A stretch of DNA of 64,000 nucleotides, taken from Nocardia bhagyanarayanae (GTDB lineage Bacteria > Actinomycetota > Actinomycetes > Mycobacteriales > Mycobacteriaceae). Positions within the stretch are counted from its first letter, which is position 1. The number at the start of each line of letters is the position of its first letter. Both the position numbers and the translations under genes were made by a program. The stretch spans positions 248,001 to 312,000 of the forward strand of contig NZ_VFPG01000001.1 in NCBI RefSeq assembly GCF_006716565.1, written 5' to 3'. The notes below the pieces were generated by a model, which saw only the letters and a program-made list of their open reading frames with translations, ran no database searches and was not told where the DNA came from. This document shows positions 9,601 to 19,515 of this stretch, in pieces.

Positions 9601-10633
9601 GTCCGGTCCGTCGGAGAAGGCGTCGTTCCCGCGGTTCGACGCGGCAGGACGCCGCGCGGTCGTCGCCTCGGGTGGAGACACCATCGAGATCTGGGACACC
9701 CGAGAGCTGCTTCGGTGGCGGCTGCTCGGTCGCTTCACCCATCGCGCCGGTGACTATCTGTACGAAGTGAGCCCGGATGGAGCAACCCTGGTGACCGCTT
9801 CGTACGAGAACCGGTACACGGTGTACGACATATCCGATCCAGCGAACGTGCGGCTTCGGGGAGATTGGGCGAGCCTGGGCGGCGCCAATCACTTGGCCAT
9901 CCGGCCGGACTGGCGGATCGCGGTGACGTCGCACGACGACTCGCTGAGAGTATGGAGCCTCGAGGATCCCGCACATCCCACGCCGATCGGCGCGAAGATA
10001 CCGCTGACAGATGCCATGGACACCGAATTCAACGGCGATGGCAAAATCCTCGCGGTCCGCACGTTCAAGTCGGATGGCGACATCGTCCGGCAACCCCTCA
10101 CGTTGTGGAACTTCGCCGACCCCCTGCGACCTGCCCCTCTGGGTGACCAACTTCCCGAGCTGGCCAACAGCATCAACAGGGCCGAGTTCGCCCCCGATGG
10201 CAGCAAGATGATCTTGGTCAACGACCCGATGATGCAGGTGTGGGACATCGGTGACCGCACCCGAATCCGACCGATCAGCGCGCCGATCGTCGCCGACTAC
10301 CTCTCGGTGGGCCGGATCTCCTTCGCGCCGGATTCACGCCGGGCCGTCATCACCGGTGAGGATGGGCGGATCACGCTGTGGGACTTGACGGATCGAGCCC
10401 ATCCGCGACAGATCGGCGACCCGCTGACACCGCCGCGCGAAGAGGCCGACTGGACCGCTCAGTTCCTCCCCCACGGCAACCACCTCGTCATCTCCGGCGG
10501 CGGCCTCCGCGTCTGGGACCTCGACGCATCCCGCGCGATCGATCGAATCTGCGACGTCACCGGATCCCTCCTGACCGAAGACCTCTGGCAACGCCACCTC
10601 CCCCAACTCCCCTACCAACCTCCCTGCTCCTGA
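6665..10633 (+). CDS. XRE-like / nSTAND1 NTPase / WD40-repeat protein
   Basis: From the ATG at 6665 the product is about 1322 residues (GTG at 6683 is an alternative start). Residues 15-95 form an HTH-like region containing RRVAAQADNR and RISDWKAGRNVPARF. The nSTAND1 module begins CPYLGLQSYRNTDSDIFFGR. Walker A is GASGAGKSSLL near residue 172 and Walker B is RLLIVDQFEELF near 238. One hydrophobic helix (IGLALAGVVLLVLGLTAY) lies near 557-575. From about 620 to the end there are many WD40-type repeats (FSADGTVLAT, LWNVADPGRPR, FSPDSLILAVAT and others), enough for one or two propellers. STAND proteins oligomerise on ligand sensing; the output here is unknown. It may anchor at the membrane, and it separates two porin genes. 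Confidence 0.88.
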   Translation: MFPWARVTGDAPRGETISPRAVFAERFADLYAAAGNPTLRRVAAQADNRMRAAAAANPASAQRISDWKAGRNVPARFESLLPVVLTLIDLAKKRGATLPAKLADPQEWKRLWTASNSWTPDDADDTACPYLGLQSYRNTDSDIFFGRKRATEELTELVRNTVRDGGGIVTLIGASGAGKSSLLAAGLATELARGQVNWHIVTVTPGAHPMDALAKSIGTSKPDRSDAASATWPTDGPRLLIVDQFEELFTVCADEQERDEFLALLDQHATQTDPIAVVLALRADFYARCLDYPVLQESLEKRSYLLGPMRVDELTEAITGPAERAGLKLEAGLDELVITELCGLGDHRTRQSYDPGALPLLSHVMAATWQHREGRKLTIAGYRAAGGVVGSVAATAEQAWSELSDPQQSAAKDVLLGLVTVARDSRDTRRIAARPALQQRSADPLAAAAVLELLARTRLVTLDADSVFLTHEIVLDAWPRLRAWIDENRVGYLVRQRVEADAVEWDSMNRDPALLYRGSRLEAALEHSAVADGVVRDFLHASRASRGRSRRRTTLTRIGLALAGVVLLVLGLTAYSQTRFGERQREEKNFAAVMREAERLRGIDPSLSAQLYLVAERMRPGDATVWTHLLGTQDQSLATAIPAHVDGYVEVTQQPGGALLASVDHQDIAYLWDNSNPEHPRKLVQIPGEVSTAVFSANRRVMATSSGAGVRLWDIAEPDAPRVLAELSATAAGESAPMSFSADGTVLATTNTETVTLWNVADPGRPRAGAVLPAGHKVHVELRFSPTDPVLAVLTKDRLSGGQPPGRIQLWKLDGLDRAVPLGPPIETTTVLADMAFSSDGRILAAGGVNGSLREDGEVNRGTVQLWRIERDAPPTPLGIPLTVGETGLWSVAFSPDSLILAVATSEHASLWSTADPGRPVLIEEQLITSPTTCRFSNGMAMPCRGGPTSLTFGPDGRTLAAGGWDGNLRVWTLPPALVSGPSEKASFPRFDAAGRRAVVASGGDTIEIWDTRELLRWRLLGRFTHRAGDYLYEVSPDGATLVTASYENRYTVYDISDPANVRLRGDWASLGGANHLAIRPDWRIAVTSHDDSLRVWSLEDPAHPTPIGAKIPLTDAMDTEFNGDGKILAVRTFKSDGDIVRQPLTLWNFADPLRPAPLGDQLPELANSINRAEFAPDGSKMILVNDPMMQVWDIGDRTRIRPISAPIVADYLSVGRISFAPDSRRAVITGEDGRITLWDLTDRAHPRQIGDPLTPPREEADWTAQFLPHGNHLVISGGGLRVWDLDASRAIDRICDVTGSLLTEDLWQRHLPQLPYQPPCS

Positions 10634-10763
10634 AACACACTCTCTTACAGGGACTTTCCAAGTATTCCTTCAGCACCGCCCACCAAGCTGAAAGCGACCA
10701 CGGGGGCAGTCCGTGGTCACCTCCGGGTAGGGAGCCCGGACGTGGAACGAGGGGGATACCCGC

Positions 10764-11405
10764 ATGAATGGGAAGTCTGGGCTGGCCGCTGTCGCGATCG
10801 CTGTGGGTTGTCTCGCGGGACTCGCACCGCAAGCGGCGGCGGTCGATCTCGCGCCGCACGAGAAGACGTACTCCGCCCCCGGCGGGCTGGAATTCACGGT
10901 GGGCCACAGCGAACACGCGGCGCGGCCGGTCGGGTCGTTGAACGGGATGCCGACCAATCGGGATGTGTTCCTGGACAACACTTTCTACGGACAAGTTTCG
11001 GACGGCACAGGCCGCCTGAAGACCGGGTACTTCGTGGCCTGCGCCGTCGATCTGAAGGCGAAGCTCGACCTCGGGGCCGAGGTCGGCATCGACGCGGACG
11101 CGAGCGCGCACCTGGGTCTGTCGCCGGAGTCGCTGCTGCCCGGAGTGGACGTGAGCGTCGGACCGTACCTGAGCGCGGGTATCGGCGTCGATCTCTCGCT
11201 CAGCCCCGGCAAGGTGGTCGACGTGCCGGTCGGCGAGAAGGAACTGCTGCCCGGCGGCACGGGGTACGTGTTCAGCCGGGACCGGCGCATCCACGTCGAG
11301 GACTGCGCGGGCCCGCTGACGGTGCAGGCCTACGCCATCATCACCGCGGAAACGGCGGACGTGACCGCGGAAGGCGCGGTGTTCGGGGATCCCTTCACGA
11401 TGTGA
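10764..11405 (+). CDS. MspA-family porin (Nfp-like), copy 2
   Basis: The 213-residue protein has a signal peptide ending near PQAAA. It repeats the hallmarks of copy 1: DLAPHEKTYS, NGMPTNRDVFLDNTFYG, GYFVACAVDLKAKLDLGAE and a C-terminal VEDCAGPLTVQAY. It is clearly paralogous to the 5910 gene but differs in its central loop (LGLSPESLLPGVDVS in place of a Gly/Ser-rich stretch). Such loop differences are expected in subunits of a hetero-oligomeric pore. The ATG follows an AGGGGG-type ribosome-binding site. Confidence 0.92.
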   Translation: MNGKSGLAAVAIAVGCLAGLAPQAAAVDLAPHEKTYSAPGGLEFTVGHSEHAARPVGSLNGMPTNRDVFLDNTFYGQVSDGTGRLKTGYFVACAVDLKAKLDLGAEVGIDADASAHLGLSPESLLPGVDVSVGPYLSAGIGVDLSLSPGKVVDVPVGEKELLPGGTGYVFSRDRRIHVEDCAGPLTVQAYAIITAETADVTAEGAVFGDPFTM

Positions 11406-11498
11406 GCGGCGCAGACCGCCCGGTCCGGCAGGATCAGGTTGGTTTTTCAGGGTTCCCCCCGATGCGCCGCGCCGCTGGTCAGCCGCACCATGGGAACC

Positions 11499-13046
11499 AT
11501 GACGAGAACAACCTTCGGCGATCAGCTGCAACAGATGTGGCAGACGCGGCCCGTCCGGTTGCCGCGCCAGGGCCCGGTCGCGGGCGTCGCGGCCGGATTC
11601 GGGCAGCGCTACAACGTCGATCCGGTGCTGGTACGGGTCGCGTTCGTGGTGTCCACCCTGTTCGGCGGCGCGGGCATCGTGCTGTACCTGCTCGCCTGGC
11701 TGCTGCTGAACGAATCCGGGGACCAGTCCTCGGCCGCCGAATCGCTGTTCGGCAAGGGGCACAGCTCCCAGTCGCACACGAAGACCGTGGTGCTGGTGGT
11801 AGCTCTGGCTATCGCGGTCACCACGGTCGGTCCGATCGGCGTCGGGCTCGCCGGTTCCGGGATGATCAGCCTGGCCCTGATGCTGGCGGGCTGGTGGATG
11901 CTGTTCATGCGGTGCCCGCAGCCGCCGCCGGGCACCAGCATGGTCGACGGCGGTTTCGCCGACGGCCTCTTCGCGACCGGCTATCCCGGAGCGGCCTTCC
12001 CCACCGGGCCGCTGCGCGCGCCCGGCTACCCGATTCCGGACGTGCCGGTGTACAGCCCGTACACCAAGCTGCCGGACGCGTACGTCCCCGACACCCCGCG
12101 TGCGACGGAGGCGGAAACCGTGCCGGCCGAGGACGTCGACCAGCCCACCGAGGTGATCGACGCGAAAACCGAAGTGCTCGAACCGCGGACCTCGTCACCG
12201 CAGCCGGGCACCGAGGACGCCATGCCGATCTCGCTCGAGAAGACGGGCGGCGAGCCGAAGACCCTCGCCGAATCGAAGACCCCTGCCGAGCCGAAGGCGC
12301 CCGCCGACCCGAAGACTCTCGCGGACTTGCCCGCTCGCGCACCGTCGCACCCGACTCCCGCCGCCTTCCCCGGCGTGACCCCGCCCTCCTGGGATCCGCT
12401 CGGCGTGGCGCCGCTGGCCTGGGACCTGCCCGAACCGCCGCCCGCCCGCGCGGTCGTCGCACCGGCGCCGAAGCGTCCCCGATCCAGGCTGACCCCGGTC
12501 GTGCTCGGCCTGGCCATCCTGGCCGCGGCGGGCGCGGGTGCGATCGCCGCCGCGGGTGCGGAGTGGATGACGCCCGGCCGGATCGCCGCCGTCGCCCTCG
12601 CCGTCATCGGCCTCGGCTTGGTGCTCGGCGCGTTCCTGCGGCGCGGCTACGGCCTGCTGGTGGTCACCGCTCCGCTCGCCGGTTTCGTCCTGCTCGCCTC
12701 GATGATCGGTCCCATCGAATTCGACAGGGGCGCCATGGGCGACCACGTCTGGACGCCCGCGACGATGGCCGACCTGCAACAGGAGTACCGGATCTCGATG
12801 GGCGCCGGCACCCTCGACCTGCGGTCGCTGAACCTGACCGAGAACCGAGCCGTGAACGTCGACGTGCAGATGGGCGAGGTCCGCGTCCTGGTGCCCGAGG
12901 GCATGACCCTCCGCACCGACTGCACCGTCAACATGGGCGACAACCAATGTCCGGAGGGGGTCACCGGACCGAACACCCCGGGCGCCCCGGTGCTCGACCT
13001 GAACGTGGACATCCAGATGGGCAGCGTGGAGGTGCAGCGTGGCTGA
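11499..13046 (+). CDS. PspC-domain membrane protein with C-terminal toastrack-like domain
   Basis: The product is about 515 residues. A PspC domain occupies roughly residues 20-80 (LPRQGPVAGVAAGFGQRYNV, then a hydrophobic helix and NESGDQ). More membrane helices follow to about 140. A long linker rich in Pro, Glu and Lys (repeats of PKTLAESK/PAEPK type) leads to another group of helices near 330-400. The C-terminal ~100 residues (MGAGTLDLRSLNLTENRAV, VQMGEVRVLVPEG, VQRG) resemble the LiaF/toastrack beta-solenoid domain. PspC-toastrack proteins are envelope-stress sensors, often with a kinase; a PspC histidine kinase lies 6 kb away. An in-frame ATG at 11490 is an alternative start. Confidence 0.85.
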   Translation: MTRTTFGDQLQQMWQTRPVRLPRQGPVAGVAAGFGQRYNVDPVLVRVAFVVSTLFGGAGIVLYLLAWLLLNESGDQSSAAESLFGKGHSSQSHTKTVVLVVALAIAVTTVGPIGVGLAGSGMISLALMLAGWWMLFMRCPQPPPGTSMVDGGFADGLFATGYPGAAFPTGPLRAPGYPIPDVPVYSPYTKLPDAYVPDTPRATEAETVPAEDVDQPTEVIDAKTEVLEPRTSSPQPGTEDAMPISLEKTGGEPKTLAESKTPAEPKAPADPKTLADLPARAPSHPTPAAFPGVTPPSWDPLGVAPLAWDLPEPPPARAVVAPAPKRPRSRLTPVVLGLAILAAAGAGAIAAAGAEWMTPGRIAAVALAVIGLGLVLGAFLRRGYGLLVVTAPLAGFVLLASMIGPIEFDRGAMGDHVWTPATMADLQQEYRISMGAGTLDLRSLNLTENRAVNVDVQMGEVRVLVPEGMTLRTDCTVNMGDNQCPEGVTGPNTPGAPVLDLNVDIQMGSVEVQRG

Positions 13047-13254
13047 GCAGACCCAACCCAACGGCACGACCGAGGGACGCGGACCGTCCGCCTCCCTGCT
13101 GATCGTCGGCCTGCTCGCCCTCGCGGTGAGCGTCTGGGGCTTCATCGGCCCCGCCGCGACGGCCAGCGGCGCGATCTCCTTCGGATGGATCGTGGTCATC
13201 GCCGCCATCGTCGTCGGCGTCCTGCTCGTGATCTCCCCGCGCAAGCGCCGCTAG
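13039..13254 (+). CDS. Small two-helix membrane protein
   Basis: This 71-residue protein overlaps the preceding PspC gene by 8 nt, so the two are probably translationally coupled. After a polar N-terminus it has two hydrophobic helices (about residues 18-38 and 45-65) and ends with a basic SPRKRR tail. No family is recognised. Its position suggests an accessory subunit of the PspC-toastrack protein, which is inference from overlap only. Confidence 0.75.
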   Translation: MAEQTQPNGTTEGRGPSASLLIVGLLALAVSVWGFIGPAATASGAISFGWIVVIAAIVVGVLLVISPRKRR

Positions 13255-13279
13255 CGCGATGGCCCGACAGGAGAACCCC

Positions 13280-13450
13280 ATGGCGCGAGACCAATTCGAG
13301 AACGACGCGACCGATCCGGCGCCGCGGAATCAGGGCACGCCCGTCGCGCGGGTCGTGCCGATCACGCCGGCCAGTACCTACGTCGGGGGTGGCTCGCTAC
13401 TCGGCCACGTCGTCCTCGGCTACGGCTGGAACCGCGCCGAGACGGACTGA
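13280..13450 (+). CDS. Small hypothetical protein
   Basis: The 56-residue product has a polar N-terminus and a Gly-rich C-terminus (YVGGGSLLGHVVLGYGW). The ATG at 13280 has GGAG seven nucleotides upstream; an ATG at 13259 in the same frame lacks such a site. It is the last gene of the rightward cluster, before a strong bidirectional terminator. I recognise no family. Confidence 0.55.
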   Translation: MARDQFENDATDPAPRNQGTPVARVVPITPASTYVGGGSLLGHVVLGYGWNRAETD

Positions 13451-13461
13451 ACCCCGGAAAG

Positions 13462-13498
13462 CGACGGCCCCCGCACACATCGTGTGCGGGGGCCGTCG
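13462..13498. terminator. Bidirectional terminator, 17-bp perfect stem
   Basis: A perfect inverted repeat with 17-bp arms (CGACGGCCCCCGCACAC and its complement) and a 3-nt loop lies between the convergent small-protein gene and guaA. It lacks a clear U-tract, as is common in actinomycetes. Confidence 0.85.
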
Positions 13499-13509
13499 AC
13501 GTCTTGGGA

Positions 13510-15084
13510 TCACTCCCACTCGATGGTGCCCGGCGGCTTGCTCGTCACGTCGAGGACGACGCGGTTGACCTCGGCGACCTCGTTGGTGATGCGGGTCGAG
13601 ATGCGCTCCAGCACCTCGTAGGGCAGCCGGGTCCAGTCGGCCGTCATGGCGTCCTCGCTGGAGACCGGGCGCAGCACGATCGGGTGACCGTAGGTGCGGC
13701 CGTCGCCCTGCACGCCGACGCTGCGGACGTCGGCGAGCAGCACCACCGGGCACTGCCAGATCTGGCGGTCCAGCCCAGCGGCGGTCAGCTCCTCGCGAGC
13801 GATGGCGTCGGCCTGCCGCAGCGTGTCGAGACGATCGGCGGTCACCTCGCCGACGATGCGAATAGCCAGACCCGGACCCGGGAACGGTTGGCGGGCAACG
13901 ATTTCCTCGGGCAGTCCGAGCTCCCGGCCGACCGCGCGGACCTCGTCCTTGAACAACAGCCGCAGCGGCTCGACCAGCTCGAACTCCAGGTCCTCCGGCA
14001 GGCCGCCGACATTGTGGTGCGACTTGATGTTCGCCGTGCCGCTGCCGCCGCCCGACTCCACCACGTCCGGGTACAGGGTGCCCTGCACCAGGAACTCGAC
14101 CTTGGGCGTCTGGCCGTCCTCCGCGCCGTGCTCGGCGACGACCTCGCTCACCGCGTCCTCGAAGGAGCGGATGAACTCGCGGCCGATGATCTTGCGCTTC
14201 TCCTCGGGGTCGGTGACGCCCTTCAGCTCGCCGAGGAACTTGTCCACCGCGTCGACGGTCACCAGCTTGGCGCCGGTCGCGGCGACGAAATCCTGCTGCA
14301 CCTGCTCGCGCTCGCCCGAGCGCAGCAGGCCGTGATCGACGAAGACACAGGTCAGCCGGTCGCCGATGGCGCGCTGCACGAGCGCGGCCGCGACCGCGCT
14401 GTCCACGCCGCCGGACAGACCGCAGATCGCGTGCCCGTCGCCGACCTGCTCGCGGACCTGCGCGATCAGCGCGTCGGCGATGTTGGCAGGCGTCCAGGCG
14501 GCCGGAATGCCCGCGAGTTCGTGCAGGAAGCGGCTGAGCACCTGCTGGCCGTGCGGCGAGTGCAGCACCTCGGGGTGGTACTGCACGCCGGCCAGGCGAC
14601 GGGCCCGGTCCTCGAACGCGGCGACCGGGGCGCCCGTGGTGGTGCCGGTGACCTCGAAGCCCTCCGGCGCGTCGGTGACCGCGTCACCGTGGCTCATCCA
14701 CACCGGCTGGATGGTGGGCAGACCGCCGTGCAGCAGACCACCGTCGATGTTGAGCTCGGTGCGGCCGTACTCGCGGGTGCCGGTGTGCGCGACCGTGCCA
14801 CCCAGCGCCTGGGCCATCGCCTGGAAGCCGTAGCAGATGCCGAAGACCGGCAGCTCCAGATCGAACAGCCGGGGATCCAGCTGCGGCGCGCCCTCGGCGT
14901 ATACACTCGCCGGGCCGCCGGACAGAATCACCGCGAGCGGGTTCTTGTCCGCGATCTCCTCGACGGTAGCGGTATGCGGAATCACCTCGGAGTACACACT
15001 CGCCTCGCGCACCCGCCGCGCGATCAGCTGAGCGTATTGGGCACCGAAGTCGACGACGAGGACCGGTCTCTGGGATTCTGCCAC
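13510..15084 (-). CDS. guaA: GMP synthase (glutamine-hydrolysing)
   Basis: This 524-residue enzyme converts XMP to GMP with glutamine and ATP. The N-terminal amidotransferase domain has the nucleophile Cys in [10 protein letters not shown] near residue 87, and YHPEV for the catalytic His. The ATP-pyrophosphatase domain carries the SGGVDS P-loop near residue 224, and the dimerisation domain ends with PPGTIEWE. The length is normal for the family. The start is a GTG at 15084 with a weak ribosome-binding site. guaB3 and guaB lie just upstream on the same strand, so GMP synthesis genes are clustered. Confidence 0.97.
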   Translation of the reverse strand: MAESQRPVLVVDFGAQYAQLIARRVREASVYSEVIPHTATVEEIADKNPLAVILSGGPASVYAEGAPQLDPRLFDLELPVFGICYGFQAMAQALGGTVAHTGTREYGRTELNIDGGLLHGGLPTIQPVWMSHGDAVTDAPEGFEVTGTTTGAPVAAFEDRARRLAGVQYHPEVLHSPHGQQVLSRFLHELAGIPAAWTPANIADALIAQVREQVGDGHAICGLSGGVDSAVAAALVQRAIGDRLTCVFVDHGLLRSGEREQVQQDFVAATGAKLVTVDAVDKFLGELKGVTDPEEKRKIIGREFIRSFEDAVSEVVAEHGAEDGQTPKVEFLVQGTLYPDVVESGGGSGTANIKSHHNVGGLPEDLEFELVEPLRLLFKDEVRAVGRELGLPEEIVARQPFPGPGLAIRIVGEVTADRLDTLRQADAIAREELTAAGLDRQIWQCPVVLLADVRSVGVQGDGRTYGHPIVLRPVSSEDAMTADWTRLPYEVLERISTRITNEVAEVNRVVLDVTSKPPGTIEWE

Positions 15085-15248
15085 GGGCTCAGTCTAGTGA
15101 GCCGGGTGCGGACCCGAACCAACGGGCATGCCCCTGTGCAGGCACGTTGTCTCCGCGGTCACCGGGCGCTGCCGGCGTCCTCCGGCTATCTCCAAGCGGG
15201 CGGCCCGAATCCCGCGTCGACCATGCCGCGGCTCGTTATCCTCTTGCG

Positions 15249-16049
15249 GTGCCCTTCGCCCGTGCGATAGACGCCGACATCCATTACGAGGACAGCGGCG
15301 GGGACGGTCCGGTGGTGTTGCTAGCGCACGAATTCCTCATGGACCGCACCATGTTCGCTTCCCAGATGGCCGCGCTCGCGCCGGAATTCCGGATCGTGTC
15401 CTGGGATGCCCGCGGCCACGGACGCACGAAAGATCAGGGCCTACCTTTCACGTATTGGACCGCTGCGCGCGACGCGCTGACCGTGCTCGATCAGCTCGGC
15501 GCCGAACGGGCTGTGGTCGGCGGCACCGCGCAGGGCGGCTTCACCGCGCTGCGCGCCGCGCTGATCGCGCCCGAGCGAATCGCGGGACTAATCCTCATCA
15601 GCACCGAGGCGCACGGACCGACCCCCGAGCAGTCCACGGCCACCCAGCGCTTCCTCGACGAATGGAACGACGACGACAGCAGGGAGCACGCGGTCCACCG
15701 GCTCGCCACCTGGCTGATCGGCGACGACGACTGGTACCGGGCGATCTGGACCAAACGCTGGCTCGGCCATGACCGGCACGACATCGAGGTCGCCGCGGGC
15801 TGCCTGCTCGCCAGGGAGTCGGTCCTCGACCGGCTACCCGAAATCACCTGTCCCGCACTGGTCATCCACGCCACCGACAGCGGCATCACGCACGACCGCG
15901 CCAAACGACTGGCCGAGGGGCTGGCGGCGGCGACCTTCGTGGAGATCGCGGGCGCCCGGCTCGCGGTCACGATGACGCACCCGGAACCGGTGAACCACAC
16001 GATCCGCCAGTTTCTCCGCGATCAGGTCATGCCGACGGGCGTGTACTGA
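15249..16049 (+). CDS. Alpha/beta-hydrolase-fold protein lacking the catalytic Ser and His
   Basis: The 266-residue protein has a typical alpha/beta-hydrolase layout: HEFLMDRTMF oxyanion-type loop, SWDARGHGRT, and a C-terminal region ending HPEPVNHTIRQFL. The nucleophile elbow reads GGTAQGG, with Ala where the catalytic Ser should be. The usual GH-L motif before the C-terminal HPE reads GARLAV, so the catalytic His is replaced by Arg. The codons (ACC GCG CAG; GCC CGG CTC) are unambiguous. It is therefore probably non-hydrolytic: a binding protein, a lyase-like enzyme or a relic. The GTG at 15249 starts it; a longer open frame upstream is unlikely. It faces guaB3 convergently across a terminator. 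Confidence 0.85.
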   Translation: MPFARAIDADIHYEDSGGDGPVVLLAHEFLMDRTMFASQMAALAPEFRIVSWDARGHGRTKDQGLPFTYWTAARDALTVLDQLGAERAVVGGTAQGGFTALRAALIAPERIAGLILISTEAHGPTPEQSTATQRFLDEWNDDDSREHAVHRLATWLIGDDDWYRAIWTKRWLGHDRHDIEVAAGCLLARESVLDRLPEITCPALVIHATDSGITHDRAKRLAEGLAAATFVEIAGARLAVTMTHPEPVNHTIRQFLRDQVMPTGVY

Positions 16050-16060
16050 CGCCGACGGAA

Positions 16061-16092
16061 GAGCCCGCGCCCACCGGTGCGGGCGCGGGCTC
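16061..16092. terminator. Bidirectional terminator hairpin
   Basis: A perfect 12-bp GC-rich stem (GAGCCCGCGCCC) with an 8-nt loop lies between the convergent hydrolase-fold gene and guaB3. Confidence 0.8.
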
Positions 16093-16105
16093 GAAGAACG
16101 AAACG

Positions 16106-17266
16106 TCAAGCGCGAACGCTGAGTCCGACCTTCTGGAACTCCTTGAGGTCCGAGTACCCGGCCTTCGCCATCGAGCGGCGCAGACCGCCGACCAGGTTCA
16201 GCGAGCCGAACGGGTCGTCGGACGGGCCGAACAGCACGCGCTCCAGACTCGGGCGCACCTGCTCGGTGGACTCGCCGCCCAGATCCCACGGATCGTCCAC
16301 GTGCAGCAGCGAACCGCGCGGCACCGACGGGTGCGCGGCGGCCGACGGCCAGTACCAGCCGCGCCCGGGCGCCTCGGCGGCCAGCGCGAGCGGCACCCCG
16401 AGCATGGCGGCGTCGGCGCCGCAGGCGATCGCCTTGGCCAGCTGACCGGAGGTCGCGATGTCGCCGTCGGCGATGACGTGCACGTAGCGGCCGCCGGTCT
16501 CGTCCAGGTAGTCGCGGCGCGCTGCGGCGGCGTCGGCGATGGCGGTGGCCATCGGGACCCCGATGCCCAGCACCTCGCCGGTGGTGGTCGCGCCCGGGTA
16601 GGAGCCGTAGCCGACGATGACGCCCGCGGCGCCGGTGCGCATCAGGTGCAGCGCGGTGCGGTGATCGCTGACGCCGCCCGCGACCACGGGCACGTCCAGC
16701 TCGGCGATGAAGGTCTTCATGTTCAGCGGCTCGCCGTCACCGACGTGCTCGGCGGAAATGATGGTGCCGTGCACGACGAGCAGGTCGATGCCCGCCTGCA
16801 GCAGAGCGGGCGTCAGCGCGCGGGCGTTCTGCGGGCTGACCCGCACGGCGACGGTCACGCCCGCCGCGCGCACCTCGGCCACCGCGGCCGCGAGCAGATC
16901 CGGCTGCATCGGCGCGGCGTGCAGCTCCTGCAGCATCGCGACGGCGCGCTCGTAACCGCCCTTGCCGACCAGCTCCAGCAGCTGATCGATCTTCGCCTCG
17001 ACATCGGCATGCCTGGCCCACAGACCCTCGCCGTTGATCACGCCGAGCCCGCCGAGACGGCCGAGCTCGATGGCGAACTTCGGCGACACCAGGGCGTCGG
17101 TCGGGTGCGCGAGGAACGGAATCTCGAACCGGTAGGCGTCGAGCTGCCAAGCCAGCGACACCTGCTTCGACGAGCGGGTACGCCGCGAGGGAACGATGTC
17201 GACATCGTCCAGTTCGTAGGTACGCCGGGCCGTGCGGCCCATGCCGATCTCGACCATGTCGCGCAC
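16106..17266 (-). CDS. guaB3: GuaB3-family IMP dehydrogenase-related protein
   Basis: The 386-residue protein is a CBS-less IMPDH/GMPR-type TIM barrel. It contains DVDIVPSRRTRSSKQV, PVVAGGVSDHRTALHL, a phosphate-binding GADAAMLGVPLA loop and the C-terminal LVGGLRRSMAKAGYSDLKEFQKVGL characteristic of actinobacterial GuaB3. The loop that carries the catalytic Cys in IMPDH (GSICTT) reads GSYPGATTTG here, so the Cys is missing. Its activity is unsettled. The GTG at 17266 has AGGA seven nucleotides upstream; an ATG at 17257 is also possible. It lies downstream of guaB with a long hairpin between them. Confidence 0.93.
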   Translation of the reverse strand: MRDMVEIGMGRTARRTYELDDVDIVPSRRTRSSKQVSLAWQLDAYRFEIPFLAHPTDALVSPKFAIELGRLGGLGVINGEGLWARHADVEAKIDQLLELVGKGGYERAVAMLQELHAAPMQPDLLAAAVAEVRAAGVTVAVRVSPQNARALTPALLQAGIDLLVVHGTIISAEHVGDGEPLNMKTFIAELDVPVVAGGVSDHRTALHLMRTGAAGVIVGYGSYPGATTTGEVLGIGVPMATAIADAAAARRDYLDETGGRYVHVIADGDIATSGQLAKAIACGADAAMLGVPLALAAEAPGRGWYWPSAAAHPSVPRGSLLHVDDPWDLGGESTEQVRPSLERVLFGPSDDPFGSLNLVGGLRRSMAKAGYSDLKEFQKVGLSVRA

Positions 17267-17308
17267 TTGTCTGTCCTTTCGGTGTTTTCGGCGCGCTGGC
17301 GCGCGCGT

Positions 17309-17400
17309 GTTCGCGGCCTTTATGTCTCGCTTCCGAGCGGTCGAGACTCGCGACTGCGTCGCATGCGCTTCGACCGCTCGGAAGCGAGACGGCCGCGAAC
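17309..17400. repeat. Long inverted repeat between guaB and guaB3
   Basis: A 21-bp perfect inverted repeat (arm GTCTCGCTTCCGAGCGGTCGA-type, 17324-17344 and 17370-17390) is extended outward by a further 10-bp pair (GTTCGCGGCC, 17309-17318, with GGCCGCGAAC, 17391-17400) after a 5-nt bulge. The loop is 25 nt. On the minus strand it lies downstream of guaB and 43 bp upstream of guaB3, so it can act as a terminator or attenuator that separates the two genes. Confidence 0.85.
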
Positions 17401-17689
17401 GGGCTCGTAAGACTCGCCCTCGGGGTGGTCGGGAGGGAGCGACCGGTCCAATCGCTTCGACTCGCGAACAGGTTAATCATGCACGGTTCGTCCGGGGGGA
17501 TCGCAATCGCGTCCGGCGCAACGCACCGAATTCGGATCGGCACGCGCGCTGGTCTGCTCGGACTTGCCGAGTGGGACGCCCTTGCCTGGACGCTCAGCTG
17601 CCGGACCACCTGTGCCGCGGAGGTTCTCCGGCGACATCACCAGTGACGGCCGGAACCAACGCCGTCGGATCCGGCCGTACCCGATTACG

Positions 17690-19324
<1,635 letters not shown>

Positions 19325-19515
19325 TCAGCGTGTCGAGAAACTGTCCGGCGCCTGCCACCCATGGTATCTGTCCCGCAAACTCGTCGATGAACTGCCCGAG
19401 GGCGACGCCGAAGCGCGGCCGTCCACAGACCACACAGCCGGAGCTACGCCGCGACGGCGAAACTGGCACCCTACATAGCTGGCGCAGACCACCCTGTTCT
19501 GCGTACCGTGGGTGT

